Source: Lota lota
Lineage: Eukaryota; Chordata; Actinopteri; Gadiformes; Lotidae
Assembly: GCA_026745465.1 (NCBI GenBank)
Contig: JACYXH010000350.1
Span: forward strand, 292,501-356,500
Length of the DNA: 64,000 nt
Direction: 5' to 3'
Each line of letters begins with the position of its first letter. Position 1 is the first letter of the stretch. The translations under genes were made by a program, and so were the position numbers. Shown here piece by piece: positions 28,586 through 41,400 of this stretch. Below the pieces are notes generated by a model. That model was not told the origin of the DNA. It saw only the letters and a program-made list of their open reading frames with translations, and did not search any database.

Positions 28586-28923
28586 AGCTTTGCAATGTTT
28601 GTTTTTTTGTTCTCTTATGAACTGAAGGCGGAGCTCATAGCCTTAGGAGACAAATCATCCATGTTTTACAACGGGTCTCTCAATCAATGAGGACTCAGTC
28701 ATAATTGTGATTGTAGTCGTAGTATCATGTTTCATATATAATGCTTTGGATTGAATTAGCATTTAATGAATGAGACTGTAAGGAGAATCAGAACTGAACG
28801 CAGCAACGCGGAAATGATAACGGTTAAGGGTGTGTGATGCCAGGTCAAACACTGCAGTATTGTTTTGCCTATCTTAAAAAACAAATGTTGATTGCTATTG
28901 AGAACATTGCTATGTCCATGCAG

Positions 28924-29220
28924 AGATTTCCGTTCCATCGGTGGCTCTCCTGACACCATGGCCTGCTGTCTTCACCTCTGAGAAAGTGGAGCTGAGCTGT
29001 GGGATACAGGACAGCCCAGGCAACTGGACCTATACTTGGTACAGAGGAGGACAGGAGGTGGCGGTGCAGGGAATAGATGTCTCTGTTAGGTCAAACGTAT
29101 CCTCTCTCGTGATTAGCTCTGCTAAACCGGAGCATGCGGGAGAGTACACCTGTACTGGAAAACACAAGGGCAGCCTTGTTGGGTCCAAACCCAGCAACAA
29201 ACTCTCCTTAGAGGTCAATG
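28924..29220 (+). CDS. Ig exon A1
   Basis: First array exon. It reads GIQDSPGNWTYTW and has a distinct acceptor context (TGTCCATGCAG) unlike the TTGTCTGCAG of later copies. Two N-glycosylation sequons, NWT and NVS. It also lacks the shared upstream block found before the other A exons. Confidence 0.8.
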
Positions 29221-31598
29221 GTGAGTTATTGCTAATGTTAATTCTGAATGCAGAAATTAATTGTTAGTTGTAGGTGTTACAGCAGCAACATTGACAAGAC
29301 AGTTAAAATAATTATTATAATTATAATAAAACAAAAACACAAAGAAAATCTAAATTTATATATATTAATATGAATGAAAAGTAACAGCGATATGTATGCA
29401 TGTATGTGCAAAATATGTATTTACATAATATCTTATTTTTTATTTTATTTTATTTAAATCAGATGACATTCAATAAATTATATTGCATTTATTAAATTCA
29501 AATGTAATTAAATTGATTCAATTGAATGTACTACATGTATTAACATTTGTTAAACAGTCCAAATTTGGGCGACAGACCAAGGCTTACCTTACAGAAGGAT
29601 TCTGGTTTTGAGCAGTTGTATGTTGGGGAGTCTGTGTCCCTTAGCTGCCAAGTGAATGTTTCCTCTAGATGGGAATATCGTTGGTACAAAGATGGAGGTC
29701 AACTCCCTTCTGCTGGCTAGCAGTTTTACAAGGCCTTTGTTAAATTGTCCCTTTTGGACAACAGACCCAGTCCTACCTTAAAAAAGGAACCTTGTTTTGG
29801 GCAGTTGTATGTTGGGCTTATGGTAGAAACATTGTGTTAAGTTATGTTATAAACATTTGTTAAAAAAATATATATATGGTTGCGCAATATTTGCATTCCG
29901 AAAATTTGAAATGACAATTTGAAATGAATGACGCCAATGTTTTAATAAAGGGACGGTCATATGGATGAAAAATTACTTCAAAGAAAAGCCGATCAACAGA
30001 GCTGCCTAATGTTTACAGTTATACATACAAATGTTGGCTTGTCTGCAGAGATTCCCGTTCCATCGGCGGCTCTCCTGACACCATGGTCTGCTGTCTTCAC
30101 CTCTGAGAAAGTGGAGCTGAGCTGTGGGATGCAGGACAGCCCAGACCACTGGACCTATACTTGGTACAGAGGAGGACAGGAGGTGGCGGTGCAGGGACCA
30201 GATGTCTCTGTTAGGTCAAACGGATCCTCTCTCATGATTAGCTCTGCTAAACCGGAGCATGCGGGAGAGTACACCTGTGCTGGACAACTCAAGGGCAGAC
30301 CTGTTGTGTCCAAACCCAGCAACAAACGCTCCTTAGAGGTCAATGGTGAGTTATTGCTAATGTTATTTTTGAATGCAGAAATTAATTGTTAGTTGTAGGT
30401 GTTTCAGCAGCAACATTGATAAGACAGTTAAAATAATTATTATAATTATAATAAAACAAAAAAACAAAACAAATCTAAATTATATATATATATATATATA
30501 TTAAGATGAATGAAAAGTGAAGTAACAGCGATATGTATGCATCTATGTGCAAAATATGTATTTACATAGTATTTTATTTTATTTATATCAGATGACATTC
30601 AATGAATTATATTGCATTTATTCAATTCAAATGTAATTAAATTGATTCAATTGAATGTACTACATGTATTAACATTTGTTAAACCGTCCAATTTTGGGCG
30701 ACAGACCAAGGCTTACCTTACAGAAGGATTCTGGTTTTGAGCAGTTGTATGTTGGGGAGTCTGTGTCCCTTAGCTGCCAAGTGAATGTTTCCTCTAGATG
30801 GGAATATCGTTGGTACAAAGATGGAGGTCAACTCCCTTCTGCTGGCTAGCAGTTTTACAAGGCCTTTGTTAAATTGTCCCTTTTGGACAACAGACCCAGC
30901 CCTACCTTAAAAAAGGAACCTTGTTTTGGGCAGTTGTATGTTGGGCTTATGGTAGAAACATTGTGTTAAGTTATGTTATAAACATTTGTTAAAAAATATA
31001 TATATGGTTGCACAATATTTGCATTCCGAAAATTTGAAATGACAATTTGAAATGAATGACGCCAATGTTTTAATAAAGGGACGGTCATATGGATGAAAAA
31101 TTACTTCAAAGAAAAGCCGATCAACAGAGCTGCCTAATGTTTACAGTTATACATACAAATGTTGGCTTGTCTGCAGAGATTCCCGTTCCATCGGTGGCTC
31201 TCCACACACCATGGTCTGCTGTCTTCACCTCTGAGAAAGTGGAGCTGAGCTGTGGGATGCAGGACAGCCCAGACCACTGGACCTATACTTGGTACAGAGG
31301 AGGACAGGAGGTGGCGGTGCAGGGGCCAGATGTCTCTGGTAGGCCAGACGGATCCTATCTCATGATTAGCTCTGCTAAACCGGAGCATGCGGGAGAGTAC
31401 ACCTGTACTGGAAAACTCAAGGGCAGACCTGTTGTGTCCAAACCCAGCAACAAACGCTCCTTAGAGGTCAATGGTGAGTTATTGCTAATGTTAATTTTGA
31501 ATGCAGAAATGTATTGTTAATTGTAGGTGTTACAGCAGCAACATTGACAAGACAGTTAAAATAATTATTATAATTATAATAAATAAATAAAAAAATCT

Positions 31599-31646
<48 letters not shown>

Positions 31647-34600
31647 GATGAATGAAAAGTGAAGTAACAGCGATATGTATGCATCTATGTGCAAAATATG
31701 TATTTACATAGTATTTTATTTTATTTATATCAGATGACATTCAATGAATTATATTACATGTTTTCAATTCAAATGTAATTAAATTAAATTGATTCAATTG
31801 AATGTACTACATGTATTAACATTTGTTAAACCGTCCAAATTTGGGCGACAGACCAAGGCTTACCTTACAGAAGGATTCTGGTTTTGAGCAGTTGTATGTT
31901 GGGGAGTCTGTGTCCCTTAGCTGCCAAGTGAATGTTTCCTCTAGATGGGAATATCGTTGGTACAAAGATGGAGGTCAACTCCCTTCTGCTGGCTAGCAGT
32001 TTTACAAGGCCTTTGTTAAATTGTCCCTTTTGGACAACAGACCCAGCCCTACCTTAAAAAAGGAACCTTGTTTTGGGCAGTTGTATGTTGGGCTTATGGT
32101 AGAAACATTGTGTTAAGTTATGTTATAAACATTTGTTAAAAAATATATATATGGTTGCACAATATTTGCATTCCGAAAATTTGAAATGACAATTTGAAAT
32201 GAATGACGCCAATGTTTTAATAAAGGGACGGTCATATAGATGAAAAATTACTTCAAAGAAAAGCCGATCAACAGAGCTGCCTAATGTTTACAGTTATACA
32301 TACAAATGTTGGCTTGTCTGCAGAGATTCCCGTTCCATCGGTGGCTCTCCACACACCATGGTCTGCTGTCTTCACCTCTGAGAAAGTGGAGCTGAGCTGT
32401 GGGATGCAGGACAGCCCAGACCGCTGGAACTATACTTGGTACAGAGGAGGACAGGAGGTGGTGGTGCAGGTACCAGATGTCTCAGTTAGGCCAGGCGGAT
32501 CCTATCTCACGATTAGCTCTGCTAAACCGGAGCATGCGGGAGAGTACACCTGTGCTGGACAACTCAAGGGCAGACCTGTTGTGTCCAAACCCAGCAACAA
32601 ACTCTCCTTAGAGGTCAATGGTGAGTTATTGCTAATTGTTAATTTTGAATGCAGAAATTAATTGTTAGTTGTAGGTGTTACAGCAGCAACATTGACAAGA
32701 CAGTTAAAATAATTATTATAATTATAATAAATAAATAAAAAAATCTAAATTATATATATATATATATATATTAAGATGAATGAAAAGTGAAGTAACAGCG
32801 ATATGTATGCATCTATGTGCAAAATATGTATTTACATAGTATTTTATTTTATTTATATCAGATGACATTCAATGAATTATATTACATGTTTTCAATTCAA
32901 ATGTAATTAAATTAAATTGATTCAATTGAATGTACTACATGTATTAACATTTGGTATACAGTCCAATTTTGGGCGACAGACCAAGGCTTACCTTACAGAA
33001 GGATTCTGGTTTTGAGCAGTTGTATGTTGGGGAGTCTGTGTCCCTTAGCTGCCAAGTGAATGTTTCCTCTAGATGGGAATATCGTTGGTACAAAGATGGA
33101 GGTCAACTCCCTTCTGCTGGCTAGCAGTTTTACAAGGCCTTTGTTAAATTGTCCCTTTTGGACAACAGACCCAGCCCTACCTTAAAAAAGGAACCTTGTT
33201 TTGGGCAGTTGAATGTTGGGCTTAGGGTAGAAACATTGTGTTAAGTTATGTTATAAACATTTGTTAAAAAATATATATATGGTTGCCCAATATTTGCATT
33301 CCGAAAATTTGAAATGACAATTTGAAATGAATGACGCCAATGTTTTAATAAAGGGACGGTCATACGGATGAAAAATTACTTCAAAGAAAAGCCGATCAAC
33401 AGAGCTGCCTAATGTTTACAGTTATACATACAAATGTTGGCTTGTCTGCAGAGATTCCCGTTCCATCGGTGGCTCTCCACACACCATGGTCTGCTGTCTT
33501 CACCTCTGAGAAAGTAAAGCTGAGCTGTGGGATGCAGGACAGCCCAGACCGCTGGAACTATACTTGGTACAGAGGAGGACAGGAGGTGGCGGTGCAGGGG
33601 CCAGATGTCTCTGTTAGGCCAGGCGGATCCTATCTCATGATTAGCTCTGCTAAACCGGAGCATGCGGGAGAGTACACCTGTGCTGGACAACTCAAGGGCA
33701 GACCTGTTGTGTCCAAACCCAGCAACAAACGCTCCTTAGAGGTCAATGGTGAGTTATAGCTAATGTTAATTTTGAATGCAGAAATTATTTGTTAGTTGTA
33801 GGTGTTACAGCAGCAACATTGACAAGACAGTTAAAATAATAAGTATAATTATAATGAAACAAAAACACAAAGAAAATCAAAAGTATACATATATTAAGAT
33901 GAATGAAAAGTGAAGTAACAGCGATATGTATGCATCTATGTGCAAAATATGTATTTACATAGTTTCTTATTTTTCTATTTTATTTTTAGTTAAATCAGAT
34001 GACATTCAATGAATTATATTGCATTTATTCAATTCAAATGTAATTAAATTGATTAAATTGAATGTACTAAATATAGTAACATTTGTTAAACTGTCAATTT
34101 TGGGCGACAGACCAAGGCTTACCTTACAGAAGGAATCTGGTTTTGAGCAGTTGTATGTTGGGGAGTCTGTGTCCCTTAGCTGCCAAGTGAATGTTTCCTC
34201 TAGATGGGAATATCGTTGGTATAAAGATGGAGGTCAACTCCCTTCTGCTGGCTAGCAGTTTTACAAGGCCTTTGTTAAATTGTCCCTTTTGGACAACAGA
34301 CCCAGCCCTACCTTAAATAATGAACCTTGTTTTGGGCAGTTGTATGTTGGGCCTATGGTAGAAACATTGTGTTAAGTTAAGTTATAAATATTTGTAAAAA
34401 AAATACAAATATAAGGTGGCACAATATTTGCATTACGAAATTTGAAATTAATATTTGAAATGAATGACGTCAACATTTCAATGAAGGGAAGGTCTAATTG
34501 ATGAAAAATAACTTCAAAGAAAAGCCGATCAACAGAGCTACCCAATGATTACAGTTATACATAAAGGTGTTGCTTTTGTCTTTGTTTGCCACTGCTTTTC

Positions 34601-35431
34601 TCTGTACGTATGTGGATTTTCCTTCTCTAAAAGGCAACTGTTGTCTCTCTCTCTCTCGTCCAGATATTCCCAAACCAACCATAAAGCTAAACACACCTTG
34701 GCCCCAGGTGTTCTGCACTGAGAGGGTGGAGCTGGACTGCAGAGTGGAGGGCAGCTCTGAATGGAGGTACATATGGTACAGAGATAGCAAGGAGATCCAG
34801 GCTGGCGATGGGGTTCTGGCCACTGACGGAACTACCCGGTCCTTCCCAGCTGCTTTAACGATACACGCTGGAAAGTACATGTGTAAAGGACAGCATAAGA
34901 GCAGGGCTCTGACCACTTACAAAATAAGTGATGAACTTACCCTCAAAGTCAACGGTGAGTCCACGGTTTGTTTAGGTGTTTCAAAAACAAAAGAGGAATC
35001 CACTGTACGACATGTCATCATGCCACTTAATTACATGAAAAGTTTTATTCAATTCTGATCATATTTAGTTCAAGTAACTGAAATAAATATTTTTCCTTTT
35101 AGACGACAGACACAGTTTTATGTTGGGCCTGTAGTAGTAACTGTGTTAAGTTATTTTAGAAATATTTGTAAAACAAAGAAATATAAGGTTTTATATATTT
35201 AATATTTGCATTACACAAATTGGAAATGACTATTGGAAATAAATTATGTCAAAGTATTAATAGAGGCAAGGTCATATCAATGACAAATATCCTAAAAGAT
35301 AAGCAGATATTGCTACTGCTCATTATGAATACAGAAATAAATTGTTATTTGTAGGTCTTACAGCAGCAACATTGACAAGACAGTTAAAATAATTATTATA
35401 ATTATAATAAAACAAAAACACAAAATAATCT

Positions 35432-35466
<35 letters not shown>

Positions 35467-38400
35467 CATATGAATGAAAAGGTAAGTAACAGCGATATGT
35501 ATGCATCTATGTGCAAAATATGTATTTACATAATATTTTATTTTTATTTTATTTAAATCAGATGACATTCAATGAATTATATTACATGTTTTCAATTCCA
35601 ATGTCATTGAATTGATTAAATTGAATGTACTACATGTATTAACATTTGTTAAACTGTCCAATTTTGGGCGACAGACCAAGGCTTACCTTACAGAAGGAAT
35701 CTGGTTTTGAGCAGTTGTATGTTGGGGAGTCTGTGTCCCTTAGCTGCCAAGTGAATGTTTCCTCTAGATGGGAATATCGTTGGTACAAAGATGGAGGTCA
35801 ACTCCCTTCTGCTGGCTAGCAGTTTTACAAGGCCTTTGTTAAATTGTCCCTTTTGGACAACAGACCCAGCCCTACCTTAAAAAAGGAACCTTGTTTTGGG
35901 CAGTTGTATGTTGGGCTTATGGTAGAAACATTGTGTTAATTTATGTTATAAATATTAGTTAAAAATATATATATGGTTGCGCAATATTTGCATTACGAAA
36001 ATTTGAAAGGACAATTTGAAATGAATGACGCCAATCAACAGAACTGCCCAATGTTTACAGTTATACATACAAATGTTGGCTTGTCTGCAGAGATTCCCGT
36101 TCCATCGGTGGCTCTCCTGACACCATGGTCTGCTGTCTTCACCTCTGAGAAAGTGGAGCTGAGCTGTGGGATGCAGGACAGCCCAGACCACTGGACCTAT
36201 ACTTGGTACAGAGGAGGACAGGAGGTGGTGGTGCAGGGACTAGATGTCTCAGTTAGGCCAGGCGGATCCTATCTCATGATTAGCTCTGCTAAACCGGAGC
36301 ATGCGGGAGAGTACACCTGTACTGGAAAACTCAAGGGCAGACCTGTTGTGTCCAAACCCAGCAACAAACTCTCCTTAGAGGTCAATGGTGAGTTATTGCT
36401 AATGTTAATTTTGAATGCAGAAATTAATTGTTAGTTGTAGGTGTTACAGCAGCAACATTGACAAGACAGTTAAAATAATAATTATAATTATAATGAAAGA
36501 AAAACACAAAGAAAATCTAAATTATATATATATATTAATATGAATGAAAAGTGAAGTAACAGCGATATGTATGCATGTGCAAAATATGTATTTACATAAT
36601 ATCTTATTTTTTATTTAATTTAAATCAGATGACATTCAATGAATTATATTACATGTTTTCAATTCAAATGTAATTAAATTGATTCAATTGAATGTACTAC
36701 ATGTATTAACATTTGGTAAACAGTCCAATTTTGGGCGACAGACCAAGGCTTACCTTACAGAAGGAATCTGGTTTTGAGCAGTTGTATGTTGGGGAGTCTG
36801 TGTCCCTTAGCTGCAAAGTGAATGTTTCCTCTAGATGGGAATATCGTTGGTACAAAGATGGAGGTCAACTCCCTTCTGCTGGCTAGCAGTTTTACAAGGC
36901 CTTTGTTAAATTGTCCCTTTTGGACAACAGACCCAGCCCTACCTTAAAAAAGGAACCTTGTTTTGGGCAGTTGTATGTTGGGCTTATGGTAGAAACATTG
37001 TGTTAAGTTATGTTATAAATATTTATTAAAAAGAAAATATATATATGGTTGCACAATATTTGCATTACGAAGATTTGAAAGGACAATTTGAAATGAATGA
37101 CGCCAATGTTTTAATAAAGGGACGGTCATATAGATGAAAAATTACTTCAAAGAAAAGCCGATCAACAGAGCCGCCCAATGTTTACAGTTATACATAAAAA
37201 TGTTGGCTTGTCTGCAGAGATTCCCGTTCCATCGGTGGCTCTCCTGACACCATGGTCTGCTGTCTTCACCTCTGAGAAAGTGGAGCTGAGCTGTGGGATG
37301 CAGGACAGCCCAGACCACTGGACCTATACTTGGTACAGAGGAGGACAGGATGTGGTGGTGCAGGGACCAGATGTCTCTGTTAGGTCAAACGTATCCTATC
37401 TCGTGATTAGCTCTGCTAAACCGGAGCATTCGGGAGAGTACACCTGTACTGGACAACTCAAGGGCAGACCTGTTGTGTCCAAACCCAGCAACAAACTCTC
37501 CTTAGAGGTCAATGGTGAGTTATTGCTAATGTTAATTTTGAATGCAGAAATTATTTGTTAGTTGTAGGTGTTACAGCAGCAACATTGACAAGACAGTTAA
37601 AATAATAAGTATAATTATAATGAAACAAAAACACAAAGAAAATCAAAATTATATATATATATATTAAGATGAATGAAAAGTGAAGTAACAGCGATATGTA
37701 TGCATGTATGTGCAAAATATGTATTTACATAATATCTTATTTTTTATTTAATTTAATTTAAATCTGATGACATTAAATGAATTATATTGCATTTATTCAA
37801 TTCAAATGTAATTAAATTGATTAAATTGAATGTACTAAATATAGTAACATTTGTTAAACTGTCAATTTTGGGCGACAGACCAAGGCTTCCCTTACAGAAG
37901 GATTCTGGTTTTAAGCAGTTGTATGTTGGGGAGTCTGTGTCCCTTAACTGTTAAGTGAATGTTTCCTCTAGATGGGAATATCGTTGGTACAAAGATGGAG
38001 GTCAACTCCCTTCTGCTGGCTAGCAGTTTTACAAGGCCTTTGTTAAATTGTCCCTTTTGGACAACAGACCCAGCCCTACCTTAAAAAATGAACCTTGTTT
38101 TGGGCAGTTGTATGTTGGGCCTATGGTAGAAACATTGTGTTAAGTTATGTTATAAATATTTGTAAAAAATACAAATATAAGGTGGCACAATATTTGCATT
38201 ACGAAATTTGAAATTAATATTTGAAATGAATGACATCAACATTTCAATGAAGTGAAGGTCTAATTGATGAAAAATAACTTCAAAGAATAGCCGATCAACA
38301 GAGCTACCCAATGATTACAGTTATACATAAAGGTGTTGCTTTTGTCTTTGTTTGCCACTGCTTTTCTCTGTACGTATGTGGATTTTCCTTCTCTAAAAGG

Positions 38401-41400
38401 CAACTGTTGTCCCTCTCTCTCTCGTCAAGATATTCCCAAACCAACCATAAAGCTAAACACACCTTGGCCCCAGGTGTTCTGCACTGAGAGGGTGGAGCTG
38501 GACTGCAGAGTGGAGGGCAGCTCTGAATGGAGGTACATATGGTACAGAGATAGAACGGAGATCCAGGCTGGCGATGGGGTTCTGGCCACTGACGGAACTA
38601 CCCTGTCCTTCCCCGCTGCTTTAACGATACACGCTGGAAAGTACATGTGTAGAGGACGACTTACGGGCAGGTCTCTGAGCACTTCTAACAGTGATGAACT
38701 TACCCTCAAAGTCAACGGTGAGTCCACAGTTTGTTTAGGTGTTTCAAAAACAAAAGAGGAATCCATTGTACGACATGTCATCATGCCACTTAATTACATG
38801 AAAATGTTTTATTCAATTCTGATCATGTTTAGTTCAAGTAACTGAAATAAGTGTTTTCCCTTTTAGACAACAGACACAGTTTAATGTTGGGCCTATAGTA
38901 GTAACAGTGTGTTAAGTTATTTGAGAAATATTTATAAAACAAAGAAATATAAGGTTTTATATATTTATTATTTATATTACAAAAATTTTAAATATTTATT
39001 GGAGATAAACGACGTCAAAGTATTAATAAAGGGAAGGTCATATCTATGAAAAATAACTTAAAAGAAAAGCCGATCAACAGAGCTGCCCAATGTTTACAGT
39101 TATACATAAAAATGTTGGCTTGTCTGCAGAGATTCCCGTTCCATCGGTGGCTCTCCAGACACCATGGCCTGATGTCTTCCCCTCTGAGAAAGTGGAGCTG
39201 AGCTGTGGGATGCAGCACAGCCCAGGCAACTGGACCTATGCTTGGTACAGAGGAGGACAGGATGTGGCGGTGCAGGGGCCAGATGTCTCTGTTAGGCCAG
39301 GCGGATCCTATCTCATGATTAGCTCTGCTAAACCGGAGCATGCGGGACAGTACACCTGTACTGGAAAACACAAGCAAAGACTTGTTATGTCTAAACCCAG
39401 CAACAAACTCTCCTTAGTGGTCTACGGTGAGTATCCTGCAAAATGTCATTATTAGTTGTACATTAAATGTATATACACGTCTGTGTATTACACATTAGTC
39501 TTTTATGTATCTCAGTCAAAGAGATGTACACTAAGGAGGTGGTGTCATTTGGCTGTAAATATGTATTTAATTCAAGTAACTGAATTAAATGTGTTTGATT
39601 CAATACAATTGATTAAATTAAAATTCCATTTGTTAAATTGTCCCTTTAGACAACAGACCCAGCCCTACCTTAAAGAAGGAACCTTGTTTTGAGCATGTAT
39701 GTTGGCGAGTCTGGGCCTATCGTAGTAATACTGTGTTACGTTATGATATAAATATTCGTAAAACAAACAAATATTAGGTTGCAAAATATTAGCATTACAA
39801 AAAATTAAATTAGTAGTGGAAATGAATGACGTCAATGTATTAATAATGGGAAGGTCATATCTGTCCATCCATTCAACAATGCCCAAAGACTAGGTGTTTC
39901 CCCCACTGGCCACATTATCTGAACACTGTTGGTTGATGATCATGCCTGCACACCTCCAGACAAGAAGCCGACACCAGAGCTGACACAGGATCCCGGGCAT
40001 CGGAAGGTGTATGCCGAGGAATCGCTCGCGTTCAGCTGCAAGGTTAACGCGTCGTCTGGATGGGAGTTCCATTGGCTCAGGGACCAAGCAAAACTCCCGA
40101 AGCAAGGTGCCACCCACGCCATCCCGTCGGCCGCCCATGTCGACGCCGGAGCGCACCGATGTCGCGCAACAAGAGGACAGAACCCGCCGTTCGTCACGGA
40201 GGACAGCAACACGCTGAGCATCGACGTTGAAGGTCGGTGTCTTTTTAGTTTTTACGAACCACCCGTGTACATGACGACGTCTCCGGCGCTTATACCATTT
40301 GTTTCCCAACTGTGCACCTCGCAGCACGCCCCCGGGCCACCGTGACTCTTCTAACAGGCTGGTCCGAGGTCTTCTCCGCCGATCGGCTGGATCTGAAATG
40401 CGAGGTGCACGGGAGCACAGACCAGTGGAACTACACATGGTAGGACGCAACTCGGAAGTTTGCACTCTGCGCCATTGTGTCACACATCCATTTCATCCCG
40501 GGTTCCTCCCGGATTCATCCTGGATTCCATGCTCACGCAACCGTTCCGATGCAACTAATTGAAAATGCTGTAACATCCAGGTTCGGAGGAAGTGAGGATT
40601 TCCCGTTGTCTTACAACGCAAAACACCCAGTCATGAGTAAAGACCTGAACCATAGCCAGTACATCTGCAAGGGCGTCCGCTCTTCACGACCTTTGTATTC
40701 CAAAGCCAGTGAACCCTTCAGGACCACCAATCTCCGTGAGTAGCAGCGAGGGTTTTGATGGAACCAATAGCTGTTGGGAGCTAGGGTAACCTCAGACCCT
40801 GAGTGTGTTCTTCATATGCTCGGGGACTAGTAAAATCGGGTTACAAGTAGTTGTTGGGACAGGTTGGTCAACATGTTGTGGATTGAATTGTATTTGCTAT
40901 CTTGCCATCAAATTCCTATTATATAATTTATAATATTATTTATATCCGTAATCAATGTCTTTATGGTTTTCCTCCATCTTGTTTGTAGTTCTTAAGAGAA
41001 GAGTGTTGCTCTCCATATCTGGGTGTCTGTTCTTCGGCATCATCGCTGTCTTTATTGGATGCATCGTGATGAGACTAACACGCAAACCAGGTTTTACATC
41101 TTTGTTTCAATTGTTCTTTGTGCCACGGCATTTGATTTGTATATATGACAGTAAGTTATCTCAGTATTATTGAACCAAGCAATCTAAATGATGTACTCAG
41201 TGTATTCAATGAACAGGTCTTTGGCCTGATAATTGCTGTACACAAGGGCCAGTTCTCATCATGATCCTTTTGGGTAATACATTATTTCTGTTATCCCACA
41301 GTCACGAATGAAGATAAACCAAAAGAGCCTAACCTCTTTCTCACTATGGCCGAGCTGGAAGCACGTGATGGTATGTGGTTGGTTATGTCGCTCAGGTTTT

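Noticed and set aside
28241..28690. 149-codon frame as a leader exon or novel gene before the Ig array
   Set aside because: It overlaps dispersed-repeat sequence, and its hydrophobic stretch is not at a start codon with a usable donor in the right phase.
28924..39426. Antigen-receptor V segments
   Set aside because: Each exon ends in a splice donor, not a recombination signal sequence, and no J-like or heptamer-nonamer motif follows.
39890..40483. 197-codon reverse-strand frame, also at 62958-63551
   Set aside because: Antisense of Ig exons E and F, which have matching splice sites and Ig motifs on the + strand.
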